64,000 nt of DNA, taken from NCBI RefSeq assembly GCF_001640805.2, contig NC_066837.1, positions 24,822,467-24,886,466 of the forward strand. Reading direction: 5' to 3'. The position numbers and the translations under genes are program-made. The notes under the pieces were generated by a model. That model saw only the letters and a list, made by a program, of their open reading frames with translations. It searched no databases and had not been told where the DNA came from. This stretch comes from Lates calcarifer. Lineage: Eukaryota > Chordata > Actinopteri > Centropomidae. Positions 1 through 12,342 of this stretch are shown here, piece by piece. The first letter of the stretch is position 1, and the number at the start of each line of letters is the position of its first letter.

Positions 1-1033
1 AGTCACAGTTGTGTATGACTGTGCTCATTAAATCCTTGCGGTTACATAACATTGTTTGTAGGAACTTAAAAATTAAAAATGTTTATACTTCAATATTATT
101 GGCAGTTCAATGTCAGACTACTGTACAATTAATTCTTGCATATCTCACAGCACTGGCAATAATTAAAAAGAAACACAGCACACAAACTTAAGGTTTAAGC
201 TACTGTAACAACCACCTACACTGAGGTAATTTTCAGGGGAATCACTCCACGAGAACAAATGTGACTGAAATTGTGTTACTGGAATCGAGTGCTGTAGCTA
301 TGGCTCAGGACAGGTGCTTGCCAGAGAAACAAACTTCAGCTCATATAGTTCTGTGTGGATATGAGGAAAAATGATAAAAGAGATTTTATTGCTGAAAGAC
401 ATTCCATTTGCTAATACTTATTACCTGAACATTAGTGTCATGGAAACTGATGCGGAGCTGGTGATAAAAAAGAAAACACTGGAGAGAGGGGATTATATCC
501 AGACATGCTGCTTACACTAATGAATGACTGGGTATTATTGTATAAACTCAGACCTAAGGGATTCACACTGAGTAATGGAGCAGTCTTGTATGCTTGCCAC
601 CAAACCCATGTGGCTCAACATCCAACTACAACACATATTGGACCAGATTCACTTTGCAATCACAGGCTCACGTATGCATGTGCATACATTTAATTTCAGT
701 TTACAACAACATTCTTGTACTAATTTCTCAGCTATGATAACATTTTACTCCCCAACGTAATTCAATCAGTAACACTAACTTCAAAGAGCTGTTCACTTAT
801 AGCAAATAGCTATACAGTAACATTTGGTGGAAAAAGCCTGAGTTCTCTGAGAGAGCTGAGAGCAACAAGGATTCTGCTGGGAGAACTATTCCCCCCCTAA
901 AGGAATAGTTAAACTCTTTGCTAAATATGCTTATTTGCTTTCTGGTGGAGAGTTTGAGGAAAAGGTTGTCATCACCCTTATACCTGTAAATCAAATACAA
1001 GGCTACAGTTAGCAGCCAGTTAGCTTTAGTGGC
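1..1033. other. Non-coding stretch, nothing recognised
   Basis: AT-rich unique-looking sequence. Open frames are all short (up to about 95 codons) and show no recognisable domain. I see no repeat family I can name, no microsatellite and no RNA gene. Confidence 0.5.
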
Positions 1034-1503
1034 CAGCCACTGACAGGTGAAGTGAATATCATTGATCATCATTCTGACATTCATCTGAATGTTACTTTAA
1101 CAATTACCACCCACTTAAATATTGTTGAAAACCAAGCACACCTCACCATTGCAATAGCACTCCCCAAAAACTGTGTCCTCCCCAGAACAACAATGCGCCC
1201 ACCATACCACAAAAACTGCTCAGAAATGTCTCAAAGAACATGACAAAGAGCTGCAGCCATCGGCCTGGCCTCCAGACTCCTCAGATCCCACTCTGATTGA
1301 GTATCTGTGGTATGTGCTGCAACAAACCAGATCCAGGCCCCACCACACAAACCACAGGGCCCAAAGGACTCACTGCCAATGTCTTGATGCCAGACACCAC
1401 GGGTCACCCCGAGAGGTCTCATGTCCATGCCCCAATGAGTCAGAGTTGTTTTGGCAGCACAAGGAGGAGCTAGATAACATGTGGCTGATCATTGTATCTG
1501 ATC
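1034..1503 (+). mobile_element. Degenerate, internally deleted Tc1-like DNA transposon
   Basis: The block starts with the fish Tc1-type end CACTGACAGGTGAAGTGAA and runs into the 3' half of a Tc1-family transposase (DDE recombinase that cuts and pastes at TA). Visible pieces are EHDKEL, WPPDSSDP and LIEYLW, corresponding to the usual WPPNSPDLNPIEHLW region with the third catalytic acid (E) retained. The second catalytic Asp of the QQDNAP motif reads as Asn (CAG AAC AAC), and the frame breaks just after it. The N-terminal DNA-binding domain is absent, so this is a non-autonomous relic. The 138-codon open frame at 1173-1589 is largely this relic read through. The 3' end is approximate. A second locus of the same family is at 43364-43896. 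Confidence 0.85.
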
Positions 1504-1580
1504 AGTATATTTTGTTTGGTTATTCTATACTGAAACAAAAGTATAAAAACAACAATTTGCTGTGGTTATGTGTAGGGATA

Positions 1581-1650
1581 CGGCTGTGACCAGTGGTGCA
1601 GTGGTTAGCACTGTCACCTCACAGCTAGAAGGTTCCAGGTTTGAGCGCAT
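1581..1650 (+). mobile_element. Head fragment of teleost retroposon
   Basis: GGTGCAGTGGTTAGCACTGT followed by CACCTCACAGCTAGAAGGTTCCAGGT is the conserved head of a fish interspersed repeat whose other end carries GGAT/ATCC tandem tails. Better-preserved parts are at 14131-14366, 29834-30013, 47010-47225 and 50277-50407. Only the head is present here. The GGTTAGCAC and GGTTTGAGC segments resemble tRNA A and B boxes, but this is not a tRNA gene. Confidence 0.65.
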
Positions 1651-3590
1651 ATGATTGCTGATCATATGATTGCATGTAACTGGTCAGCTGATAGTCACAA
1701 AGCTGAGAATGAACCAGTGATTAATGAGACATGACTGAAACAGTTGATACCAGTCAGTTAATGTTAAATATGACTTCAGTGCTCTGCCTGAATTAATACT
1801 ACGTTTCATTTGCTGAGACCTGAGGACAGGGTGAGAAACCTGAGGGGTCAGCTGATCATTAGTGGCAACTATCAGAACAACTTTATTTGAGTGAGTGCCC
1901 CTGAAATAGTGATTGTAATTCTTTATTGTACAGGAAAACTACAGGCACAGTGGGTCAACGTTGAACAATAATGTTGGCCTGTGAAATGTGCTGGGTGTTT
2001 ACAAGAGACATATTAAGTAAACAGTTTCTCTCTTATTTGACTGTCCTGACAACTGTATGATCAACAGAATACTTGTGATCTAAATGCTACATATTCCTCA
2101 AAAATGTATTTATTCACTTTCACCTCAAAAAAAAACTGTCCATAATAGTTGTCCGTCTAATACCACTGGATATACAGGGGATAGACAGAGAGAAATATTA
2201 AAGTACCACTCTAACATTTCTAATCTGTATTCAATATCTGACAGTAATTTTCTACAGGAAAGAGGACAATCAATTAAAATCATTTTTAATAGCAACTCTG
2301 TTTCTCTCTAGTCTCTGGAGGTATTTTCAAAGTGAGTGTGTTTGGTGTGTTTGTATGTACGCATCTGTGTGACTCAAATGAGAAGCCTTGGATGCAGGAG
2401 ATGGACAGCTGGTGGCACGGCTTTAAAAGCAGAGCACAACCTTGTTTACAAAAACACACACACATTAATACACACATAAGAGCACAGCGGTTCCTAACAG
2501 GCACGCAAACACACAGACAGAGCTCATAAATCACAGTGGCCTACTCTCAAGATGCGAGCATCACAAAACTTTGCCACTGTTTACTCCCACGTCTGCGGCA
2601 GGTCAACTTTTTCTAAGTGAAACACAGACAATACACTGTGTTTTGTGTCTCAGTGTCATCGCCAAGATGATTTCTGTGAGGTCGAATAAGGCGTCGGGGC
2701 TTGTGCACAGGGTTTGTATTTGGCCACTGACTCTACACAAAGGAAGGACCCTGTTTTCTGCCCTAGTAGTAACTCATCAATCACAAATAAACCAACACCT
2801 GAGTCAAGCAGAGGCGACCAAAACAGAAAAAAGCCATAAACTGAAAGAGCATGATACATGGCCATCTTAGAAGTATTAACAGTATAACACTATATAGAGT
2901 AATATCTATCTACAAATCAAATCTGCTCCAGTCCTTGGGGGAACAATTGAGAAGTGGCCATTTGAATGCAAATGCAATGTAAATGTAACATAGTCACATG
3001 ACATTTTCCATGACTTTACGAGTTGACAGGAATCACCTGAATGCTCTATTACACATGACAGTCGCAGAAAGGATTATAGGATTCTGTGGCCTGTAAAAGA
3101 TCTGCTGGTCGTGTCTTTTCAAAGGGACGGACCTCATTGTGCCATTATGAAGTATTCAGTCTGGAACTGGAGACTTTGGACGATCCAGCTGTTAAAAAGT
3201 GACAGTATGGCTGTCACTTTTATTTGAATATTCAGCTAGTGGTCAGATGTGAGAGGGATCAGTCTGAATTTAAAATTCAACATGTAAACAAGGCCATGCC
3301 GTGTGTTCATGAAACGCACTCTGACCCACCATGAGTAAGCTGTTTTCCTCACAAATGCAAAATGATGAACTGTACTGGGCAGATAAAGGTCAATTGTTTC
3401 CTGACTTTGTTAAACTTTCTCACAGTAATGTTAGCTTGTCATTCCAGTGAGGCAGCACAAATAAACAAAACAATGTTAATCCCACAACATGGTTTAGGAT
3501 GTGGCTATGTGACTTGTTATCAAATAAATTTGAACTAAATTACTTAAAAGTTTTCATTCATTTGACCCAGTTTGCTACAATTTAAGTGCT
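1651..3590. other. Non-coding stretch with short CA-rich patches
   Basis: No gene or named repeat seen. Short CA-rich patches near 2452-2480 explain part of the opposed open frames at 2286-2534. A perfect 11-bp stem with a 5-base loop lies at 3195-3221. Confidence 0.5.
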
Positions 3591-3591
3591 T

Positions 3592-3712
3592 ATGGTAAAT
3601 GGACTGGATTAATATAGCGCCTTTCTAGTCATATCAACCACTTAAAGTGCTTTACATACAGATCACATACACTCATTCACACACACATTCATACAGCGCT
3701 TGTGCTATATAT
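3592..3712 (+). repeat. Teleost interspersed repeat ('TATAGCGCCTTTCTAGTC' family)
   Basis: The run from GGTAAATGGACTGG through ATATAGCGCCTTTCTAGTC, AAGTGCTTTACA and CACTCATTCACACACACATT matches a very common fish repeat I recall. I cannot assign its class. It is moderately diverged, and its right end is lost after about 3712. Confidence 0.7.
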
Positions 3713-5069
3713 ACAGTGCCCTAACACATAAACTGGCCCTATAACCATAAACTTTTTGTTGTTTTGAATATTTTTCCAAATGGAAATTATAACATTACAC
3801 TCAGCAAGTTGTCTGCTGTCTGTTGTCTGAGGACTGGGAACACAGCAACATCACTAAACAAGAATCTGATGAGCCCAAAAAATTGATGAGACAATGCATC
3901 AGTTGAGTGCATAGCAGGTTGTAAACTTTACACAGAGAGTCTGGCCTCAAAATGACCAAACCACAAAACTGTGAGGGAAGTAGAAACAAATGATGGCATA
4001 GGATAGCACCACCTGTGTCTGCTGGCAGCTCTGATGCTCTCAGCTCTGGTACTGACTTGTCAGCAAAGTCGCTAAACAACCACTGAATCATATGCTGGTA
4101 CAACCTGCTCTACCAAAACCTAGTCTAACGAGTGTTCAGCTGTCAGCAGCCCAGCATGAGAGATGCTCCATGGTGTGGTGTGATTTATAACTGAGCTATG
4201 ACCAGGAAGAACACTTTTACTGTGCGTGGAAATCTGATGTTTTCACATCACAGATGATGAACAAAGGCATTAAAAGGTGGGTCGGAGTTCAATGTGGGGT
4301 GGCTGTGTGAGCTGGAATAGCACATGGGAGGGAGAGTGGCACTATCTGTTCGCAGTAATGGGTAGTAAAGACAAAAATAAGTAATAACACAAGCATTAAT
4401 GTCCATAGATACACAAGCACATCTGAAAATCCTGACTCTGGGACACTGCTAGATACCGCTAGAGTACCATCCTCCCCACTCCACTCCGGCAGCCTCAATC
4501 CCCTCTCTCAAGATGGAATATCCTTTGGAGAAACATTTGCTAAAGGAAAATTTGTACTTATGAACTGGACTTGAGTGGGTCATGGGTCCATCATGTAATA
4601 CCAGTAGATTTGCAGGTTAATGTAGAGCATGTTGCCAATAGAAACTGCTCTGACATTTCATTTACCTCAAAATTTGACAGGGGAGTGTTTTAATTTCTAG
4701 GGTCAGTGGTGTAGTGATGTAGCTACTACTCTCATTTTGTCTGTCTAGTCATCTAGCAAGCAAGCTATTTGACCAGTCAAGACCAACTTTCACCAGACAG
4801 GAAGCCCTTGACTTGAGCACATATTGACCAGAGAATTTCCAATAGTGGGACTGACCCAGAGCAAGTGTGAGAGGCCGCTAACCACATCATTAGACCCAGA
4901 TTATCTGTAACAGAACCTATTAGAAGCCATTAGCAGGAGGAAATGACCCTGACCCTATCATTGTAGTTTTACTACTTCGTCACTGGGAGAAGAGACTGAA
5001 GAAAAAAGATTAAGATCAGCTTGAATTACACCAACTAGGCCTGGAACACAGGGGGTTTTAGATAAGTAT
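3713..5069. other. Non-coding stretch, nothing recognised
   Basis: Open frames up to about 100 codons (for example 3801-4103 minus) have no recognisable motif and are of chance length. No named repeat or RNA gene seen. Confidence 0.45.
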
Positions 5070-5117
5070 TTACACACACACATACACACATGTATACACA
5101 CACACACACACACACAG
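5070..5117. repeat. (CA)n microsatellite
   Basis: Imperfect CA dinucleotide array interrupted by CATA and TGTATA. It produces the cysteine/valine-rich antisense open frames across this spot, which are not genes. Confidence 0.95.
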
Positions 5118-6599
5118 ACATAGAGATGCACAAACAAACACAAAACACAAAGATATGCACAGCTCCCTAGGGGATACGTTAGATGCAATAAATCCAGCTT
5201 CTAAATAGATAGCACTGCAACACGTGTGGCTTTTTAGATCAGTGTTGATATGATTATGCAGGCTCAGGACCATAGATATGGAGTAGATAGATTGTGCTGC
5301 TGTAAATACACGCCAGGCTAGGCTCTGAGTGCCGCAGCTCCCTTGCACTCTGCTGACATCAGCGCTTTCCCCAACTTCCTGCTTATTAAGAAAGGACTAT
5401 GTCCTTAGATGACCTGGGACCTCAGCCAGGAATGCATATGCATACACACACATAATCGTAGTGGAGAAAATAGTCCACACGTGGCTGTATGCATTCATGT
5501 GTAGCTGTCTGCAGCCAGGAATGAACCAATGTACATCTTAAAATACACACCACTTCACTCTATGATGTCATGCCTCACTACTAATCAATAGCTCTACACC
5601 ATTTTCTGTCGTAATGTCTTCCAAGAGGGAGCGCCTTGCTGGCTAGACAAGTAAATCAATATCAAAGGAGGTAAATAAGTAAATAAAATAAAACAAGAGA
5701 ATGTGTGTGTGCATATATGTGTGAATGTTTAAATATCCAGTATTTCAGAGTGGGCAAGTGAATGAGTCAAACCCATGATTCATCTAAACTGATGAACTAC
5801 ACAGCAGAACCCGAACATAACCCAAGGTTAGGTTTAAATTCTAACAGCTAAAAATGGCACCGAATCTAAATCTCTAATTCATTTGAAGAAAATGGTGCAC
5901 TGAATTGATTCCTTAATTTTGGGATAGAAGAAATAACTACACAAGTGCTACCATCTCACAGATTGAAATGACAGAAAGGAGATATCTCAGCTTGTTAATA
6001 TCAAAAGTTATCCGCGAAACAGCAGCACTAGCTGACAAACAAGTCTGAGCAGGCAACAAGGGTGCTCAGTGGATGACACTAATTGTTCGTCGGAGTGAGA
6101 CGGAAAGAGTATGGGGGATTCCTGTTTGAACTTGTACTGAGAGCTTCATTACATATAGATGGTAATTAAGTGCCACCAGCATCTCTGGAGTCAGAAGCCT
6201 GGGAGAAACAATGATATCAGTCATATAAGAGAAAAGGTTTATTTCACTGGGTTACACCAGAAATTACACACGGTCAACCTAAAACATCCCGCGCTCCACG
6301 AAAGACTTTACACTAGCACTCACATCTTGTCAAGCTTCTGTGGTTTTAAACATAATTGCACAGAGTATTATACCATTAGGTCATCAGTATAGGTGGGAAT
6401 CTTTTATCAGGATCCCCATTAGATTAAGTGGGAAGCAAATGGACACTCAGGTGGTTTTGATCCAGAGCAGCCCATAAAAGCACCCAACAATTTTGTTTAA
6501 ACGATTTTTAGTTTCTTTAAAAAAGTGCGACAAGTAGGCCTTCAAACCCTGAAACCTCTGTGCACAGAGATAGAGGCTCCAACCTGTAGATATTAGGTC
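5118..6599. other. Non-coding stretch, nothing recognised
   Basis: AT-rich sequence with scattered short CA/TG runs (near 5444 and 5702). No gene, named repeat or RNA structure could be supported. Confidence 0.45.
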
Positions 6600-7150
6600 A
6601 GGAAATATATAACTGCTTCACACTGGTATATAGTCAGTTCTGGCTGACAGGTCAGGAACAACTTTTTGCTGGACAACTATGCAGTTTTGTCCCTGAACCC
6701 ACTGCATTGGCAACCCAGTTGAGTCACAGGACTGGCTCCTTTCAAATAAATAGAGCACAAGTTTTGTTCACACAAAGCTTAAGTCACTTATCAGTTTGTA
6801 GCATGTGGCAAATTTATTAGCAAAAAGTACATCCAGCAGACATGGAGCAACGCTACCATTAAAGTCGTGCTTCTGGTCAACTTAGGAATAAAAGTAATAA
6901 ATATTAATTCTCCTTATCGCTATCTTTTGGTCTAAACCAACACCTGACTGAAACACGTGGCTCTTTAGCTGCTAAATGCTCCACCATGTTCACAGTGGTG
7001 TCTGTCTGCTGTCTGGTGCTGGGAAGGCAACGTGCAGAGGGTTTATTAAAGCTCATTCACTCTAAACAGCTGCCTGCTGTGGTAAAATATTAAGCTGATG
7101 AGACACAACTTTTGGCAGTAAACCAAAACTATGAGCTGAATGGCACACAC
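6600..7150. repeat. Probable old, unclassified teleost repeat
   Basis: Several phrases match an interspersed percomorph repeat as I remember it, in the same order: AAATAGAGCACAA, TAGCATGTGGCAAA, AGCAGACATGGAGCAAC, ATTAAAGTCGTG, CTCTTTAGCTGCTAAATGC, TGTCTGCTGTCTGGTGCTGG, CAGCTGCCTGCTGTGGT and CTATGAGCTGAATGGCAC. The class (retroposon or DNA element) is unknown and the ends are estimates. Confidence 0.45.
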
Positions 7151-10100
7151 ACACAAAGTAAATTCTATCTAGGTTCATCAACAGAAGACAACTGTAGAAT
7201 ACAAGATTTAGCTCAAAAGAATATTTAACTTACCCACTTAAGTCAGTCCAACAACGACCACAAGAGTTTCAAAGGCTCATTTAAAGAAAAATGCATCAAC
7301 GGAGTTAACTTCAATCTCAGACCTTCCATCTCTCTCTGAAGCATGGAACATTTGCTGTATAAATGGGCAAATACAAGAAACATTTCCTTCACATTATCCC
7401 ACAGTTAATCATAATTATGATTAGTTTGTCTTAAATGAACACCTGTTATAGCCTGTTATAAAAATTGCAGATATTGAGATTTGTATTTGAGTTTGAAAGA
7501 CATGAGGCATTAAGAGTGAACACATGTTTTAAGACTGTGACTTTCATACACTATGTTCCTCTCTGGCACATTTCATTTCTGCTTCTTGGCACCTGACAGG
7601 CAATTGGACTGACCTGCTGGTGCTTGCTTGCCATGAACCACTAAATGATGACTGACTCATGACTGGCAGACTGGTAAGCAGTTTGAAGGATCATATCATT
7701 GGCTGACTAGTCTACCACCAATTAAGTCACAGTGATTGAAGGCTGGGGCCCTATCATGTTGCTCTGAATAGACACATTAAGATAGATGATATTAACTAAA
7801 CACTTTCTCTGTGGCATAACATGTATTTCAAGTAGTTATTCCTAAATGTAATAAAATGTACATTTCTCTGTGCATGCATTCAAACACACAAACAGCTAGT
7901 TAGCATGATTAGATCAAATACATAGAATTGGTTCCTGTGATGTTTCTGAGAGATTCTTACATGGTCATCAGCTAAAACAGTGCACCTGTGTTTGGGCTGA
8001 GACTTTTTTTGGATTGAAGTGGTGGTGACCAAAATTGCAGAGTACTGCTGGATCTGCTGACAACTGATAGCTCATACTGTCACTTAAAACACACACACAC
8101 ACAGATATAGAAATACTCCTGGGGTAACCCACCTCATTAGATATAGGCAAACATTCAATTAGTCACTGTAATAGGAAACATAAAGCATGTCTGTTGTGGT
8201 AATGCTCACATTCCTCCTTCCCAGTCAGCAGCACTAAAACAACTGGCTAAGGATTTATAAGGCAACTGGTGAATGATAATGCCTCTGTCTGTGTCTCTCT
8301 GTGTCACCCGAAGTGCGTTTGTCTTGTCCAAGCATTTGAAATTAGTGTTCATTTCCAGAACAAATGGCTCTCTGCGGTTAGAACCACATGAGGCTGAAGA
8401 ATGATCTCACTTTCTTTTACTAAATGTTTGCTGAAGAGAGGCAGTAAGTCTGCGATGAAAGTTGTAGCAAAGCAAAGTGAAACAGATTTTTTTTTTTTTT
8501 TGACAAAACTAAACCAAAGGTGAAACCAGTACAAATAGATCTATAGACACACAGGTGAAACTGGAAGCCCTCTGATCTCTCTGTTAGTCAACCACTCTAA
8601 TCAGCATTTCAGTCAGTTTGCAGACCACCAGAAAGAGACCACACTGTTTCTCCTGATACAACAAATGTGGAGTTGTATTCCTGTTGTCTAGTTGGATAGC
8701 AACAATATTGTCACCTGGTTGGCAGGTTTTTACCAAACAATTTTAAAAAAAATCTGTTCATAATATCATATTATTATTTATAGTTGATCCATACAGAATC
8801 TTGATTTCTGAAGGTGTAAAACAACAAAAGATGCAATAACTTGCAATAATTTTACAACAAATGCATCAAGCTGTCAATACTGTCTAGCCTTAAACTTGAA
8901 TATGAAAATTCCTAAAATGTAAATCACTGATAAGTCTATCATCAAGAATAACAAGCGCATGAAGTAAATGAGTGGCTCTTGTGCTTCATTAAAAAAAAGG
9001 AAAAAAAAATACAATACAACAAAAAATACAAGATTAAAATGAAATAAAAAGTAACCTTTGAAAATCCAACATTTACAAATGGTAAGTTAATGTAACCATG
9101 TCAAAGTGCTGTGAATGTGGATGTAACATTAATGTTGCTTTCACTCTGTCGTATTCCCTCTTGCTTTCAAACAGAATGAATAAACTTTCAGGATTAATGT
9201 CTCCATCTAAATCTCTGGATGTTCACTGAAGAAAAATCACTGCTTAGTCGGTTTTAGTTGCTTTTTAATGATTTGCTGCTCTGAAATGGAGAGAGCAGGT
9301 AGTGGAAGTGGGTGAGCAGGAATGATGATAAGTAAGCGAGAGTTACTGTCTGGTAACTATACACAACAGAGATAGCGACAGCTGTAGTATCAAAATACAC
9401 AGAAGATATAAAAATTAAAAAGGCAAAAAATAGACTAAAACTTCACTCACTAAAACTACAAACCTACCACTTCCAAAAATCACAGGACTAAAATTCAGCT
9501 AAAACAAATCAAACTACTATAAAACATAGGTGCTACACTGATACACTGTTACACTGATATTATCATCCCTAAAAAGCTTCACACACACTTTTGTAGATTA
9601 TCATCAATGAAGAACTTGCAGGCAAAGGTGTCAAATTACACATTTGAAATTCAAAGAACAATGGTTGAGGTATGGCATAAATAAGCAACAATTGTTTTCT
9701 GTATTTCCCAAGGAAAAAAATAAATACAAGGGGCCACACCTAGAAAATTGAGTCACCTGAATTAAAAAAGAGGTGAAATGTGGAATGTATTTAATGTTAT
9801 AGAGTAATTATTACAATAATGTTTTTGGATTATATTGTAATGAAGACAGTGATTATCTTTACTTTTGAGAAAATCTCAAGGTACACATTAATTTCACTCC
9901 ATAGCTGGTGGTGCAGGGATTGGTAACCATGGAATAGAGCAGGAAGACCTTGCTATTTCGCTGATTAAAATTATGTTTGTGTGAGAGCATGTGGATGTGT
10001 TGAAGCAGTCATCTTTTATGCATAGTCTGTTTGCACAGGACTTTAATCTAGCCTGAATTTCAGGTGTCTTTATCTTCACTGATTTTTCTTGTAAATAAAC

Positions 10101-12117
10101 CTGACCTCAACATCAAAACCAGAATAAGTAATCCCTTCTCCACTCACAGTCCTCCCTCAGTCTCCTCTGTCCTTCTGACTGTCATTCTCTGTTTCAAAGA
10201 TTGTTGAATGACCAGCAACTGCATAAAGCTAGATAGCAAATATGCTAATATTTTCCCCCTCTAAACTTGCATTACTCTTGACAGAAACAAACACTCAGAA
10301 TCACGCACATAGATAAACACACATAACACAGACCTTCTTGACAATGAATTGGCTCTCATTGTCAGTGATGTCTGTTTGCAAGCCCTCCACACAAGCAGAT
10401 GGGTGGGGGAAGTGTGGGAGACAGAACAAGAGGAGTGGGGAAATGATGAAGGACCAAAACAAATCAGGTCAGGGAAGGGCAAATGGAGAGAGAGAGATGT
10501 GAAGCATAGATGGATCTGATGAAGCATAAATAAAAGTGTTTGTTCTTCTGAAATAAAGAAGTGTTTTGGGTTTTTGTTTTAGCAAAAGATATTGCAGTGT
10601 TCTTGGATATTAGTAATAATAACAATTGCTGATAAATATTCATGGATTTAGGACAACACAAAAAAGTAAAAATGCCTCCACAGTACTTTTAGTTTCCAAT
10701 CTTCCTGTTACTGACCACATTCTGATCAGATGATCATCTGGTGTATGTGAAGATTTGAATACAAATGTTATGTAATATTGCAGATGCATATAAGGTACTC
10801 CAAATCAACAGTCAGTAGAGGGCAGAGAATGAGTGAGCAAGGGTGTGATTCTGTACATAGACTGTATTACCCAAGTGACATGATGTCCTCTCACAAGGCT
10901 AGTAGTGACAGTAGCCACAGTAGCTGTCTGGTAGGACTGTTCTGGGTTTGACCAACCTATGGATGGTCTTGATATAGGCATTTTTTTAAACAACAAATCA
11001 AACCTGCACTTTTGCTCTTCTTGCATCTTCCAGGCATGTAAGAAGTTTCCACCTGTGTGACATTAGTGTTGATCCTCAAATCTCTTCCTACACACAGCCT
11101 AATGTACTAAACTCATTATAAGATAGGCATTACAAGTTAAGTCAACTAAACAACAAGTGTCTGAGGCAAAGTGCTCATTGTGAGAATAGGGTGCAACTTT
11201 TAATGTCGCTGCATCATTTTTCCTTTCACATTTTGTCCCCCATGTTTTGCCCAGTGTTTAAATTATTGACAGTTTTACTGTGAAACAGAGACATCACCCT
11301 AACACCTGTTCTGCAGCTGTTGGTGCTTACAAATTTTCTAACCTCCCCCACTTTCCTGTCCTTTTGTTTATGGAGTACATGTGGTGGGTTTTCAGAGGCT
11401 CTTGGGCTAGAACATTTTTCTTGACCTGACAACCCCATTGTCTCAACATATCATTCAAAATTGATTTGTGAAGACGAAAGCAATGAAAATAAACACAGAG
11501 TTGAAAATATTGTTGTATATTGTAAAAAATCATTTCTAGAAGGAGAAAAGACTGTGGTAAGTTTGAGCACTCAAAGAGTCCTAATACAGTTTTATAAAGA
11601 ACAGGGTACTTATGAGTATTCTTGTGAGGTGCACTTGAAATGGATAAGTGGCTTGCTAACAGCACTGAAAAAATACATACACCAGATGCACATTTATAAA
11701 CCCTGGTGCTATAAATTGCCCTATGTTTTACTTCTTAGTTGATATATATTTATGCACTCATATGTGATGTTAATACATATGTTTAACCCTGTGAAACTTA
11801 CCAAGTTGTTAAAAACAAATATGTACAGGATATAATCCCATTTGTGTCATTCTCGCAGAATAGAGAGAGGTACACTATCTGCCGAGTTAAACAAGTCATT
11901 ATTTCATCCATACATATTATAAAAAGGAATTACATTGCATTAATATTTACCCATTAGCAGCTAAGTTAGAAGTTAAGAAGTAGATCATGTTACAGCTTAC
12001 ATTACCTTACTTTAGTCAGTCAAAGATGTTTAACACATGTAGGAATAGATATTGGTACATTGTGGTTTAACAAGTAGCCATCATATGGTTTAAATTTACT
12101 AATCAGCCACAGTGAGC
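7151..12117. other. Long non-coding stretch
   Basis: AT-rich, mostly unique-looking DNA. It contains small CA runs near 8089-8103, a T-run at 8487-8501 and an A-rich patch at 8992-9050. A 14-bp palindrome CAGATGATCATCTG lies at 10727-10740. All open frames are under about 115 codons with no recognisable domains. Confidence 0.45.
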
Positions 12118-12149
12118 TTAACCCCAGTGACTGCACTGGGTTCACACAC

Positions 12150-12342
12150 CTTCCACCTGGTAGATGTATTTCCTCTTTTTACGAAGTTTAGCAGCTTCCC
12201 TTACTGTTCTGGAGCAGTCTGTCCACTGAGGGCAGTGAGAAGAAATCGATAACAATCCTCTCATCTGGTGAGCAGCTAGCCTAGTATCACAACTTTTTGT
12301 GGTACGCACCCTAACCATTCAGCTATTGGGTCGCCCAAGCTT
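12150..12342 (-). mobile_element. tRNA-derived SINE-like element
   Basis: Read on the minus strand the block begins GGGCGACCCAATAGCTGAAT then GGTTAGGGTGCGTACCAC, a tRNA-like head with an A-box-type TAGCTGAATGGTTAGG. Next comes a body containing CACTGCCCTCAGTGGACAG and ACCAGGTGGAAGGTGTGTGA. This is the form of a fish SINE. The head is too degraded to be a functional tRNA gene, and the B box is not clear. The 3' boundary near 12150 is uncertain. Confidence 0.5.

Noticed and set aside
1173..1589. 138-codon plus-strand frame as a gene
   Set aside because: Its recognisable part is Tc1 transposase sequence missing its N-terminus and with a frame break; the remainder is read-through.
1601..1650. 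tRNA-like A/B boxes
   Set aside because: Part of the head of a dispersed retroposon; no cloverleaf can be formed.
1740..2070. Apparent similarity to 7570-7830 (shared phrases such as ACATATTAAG / TTTCTCT)
   Set aside because: Matches are short, out of register and AT-rich; not enough to call a shared repeat without an alignment.
5070..5117. CRISPR-like regular array (here and at other CA-rich sites)
   Set aside because: Simple dinucleotide repeats without spacers, in eukaryotic DNA.
12301..12342. tRNA gene on the minus strand
   Set aside because: Only the A-box half resembles a tRNA; the rest diverges into a SINE body.
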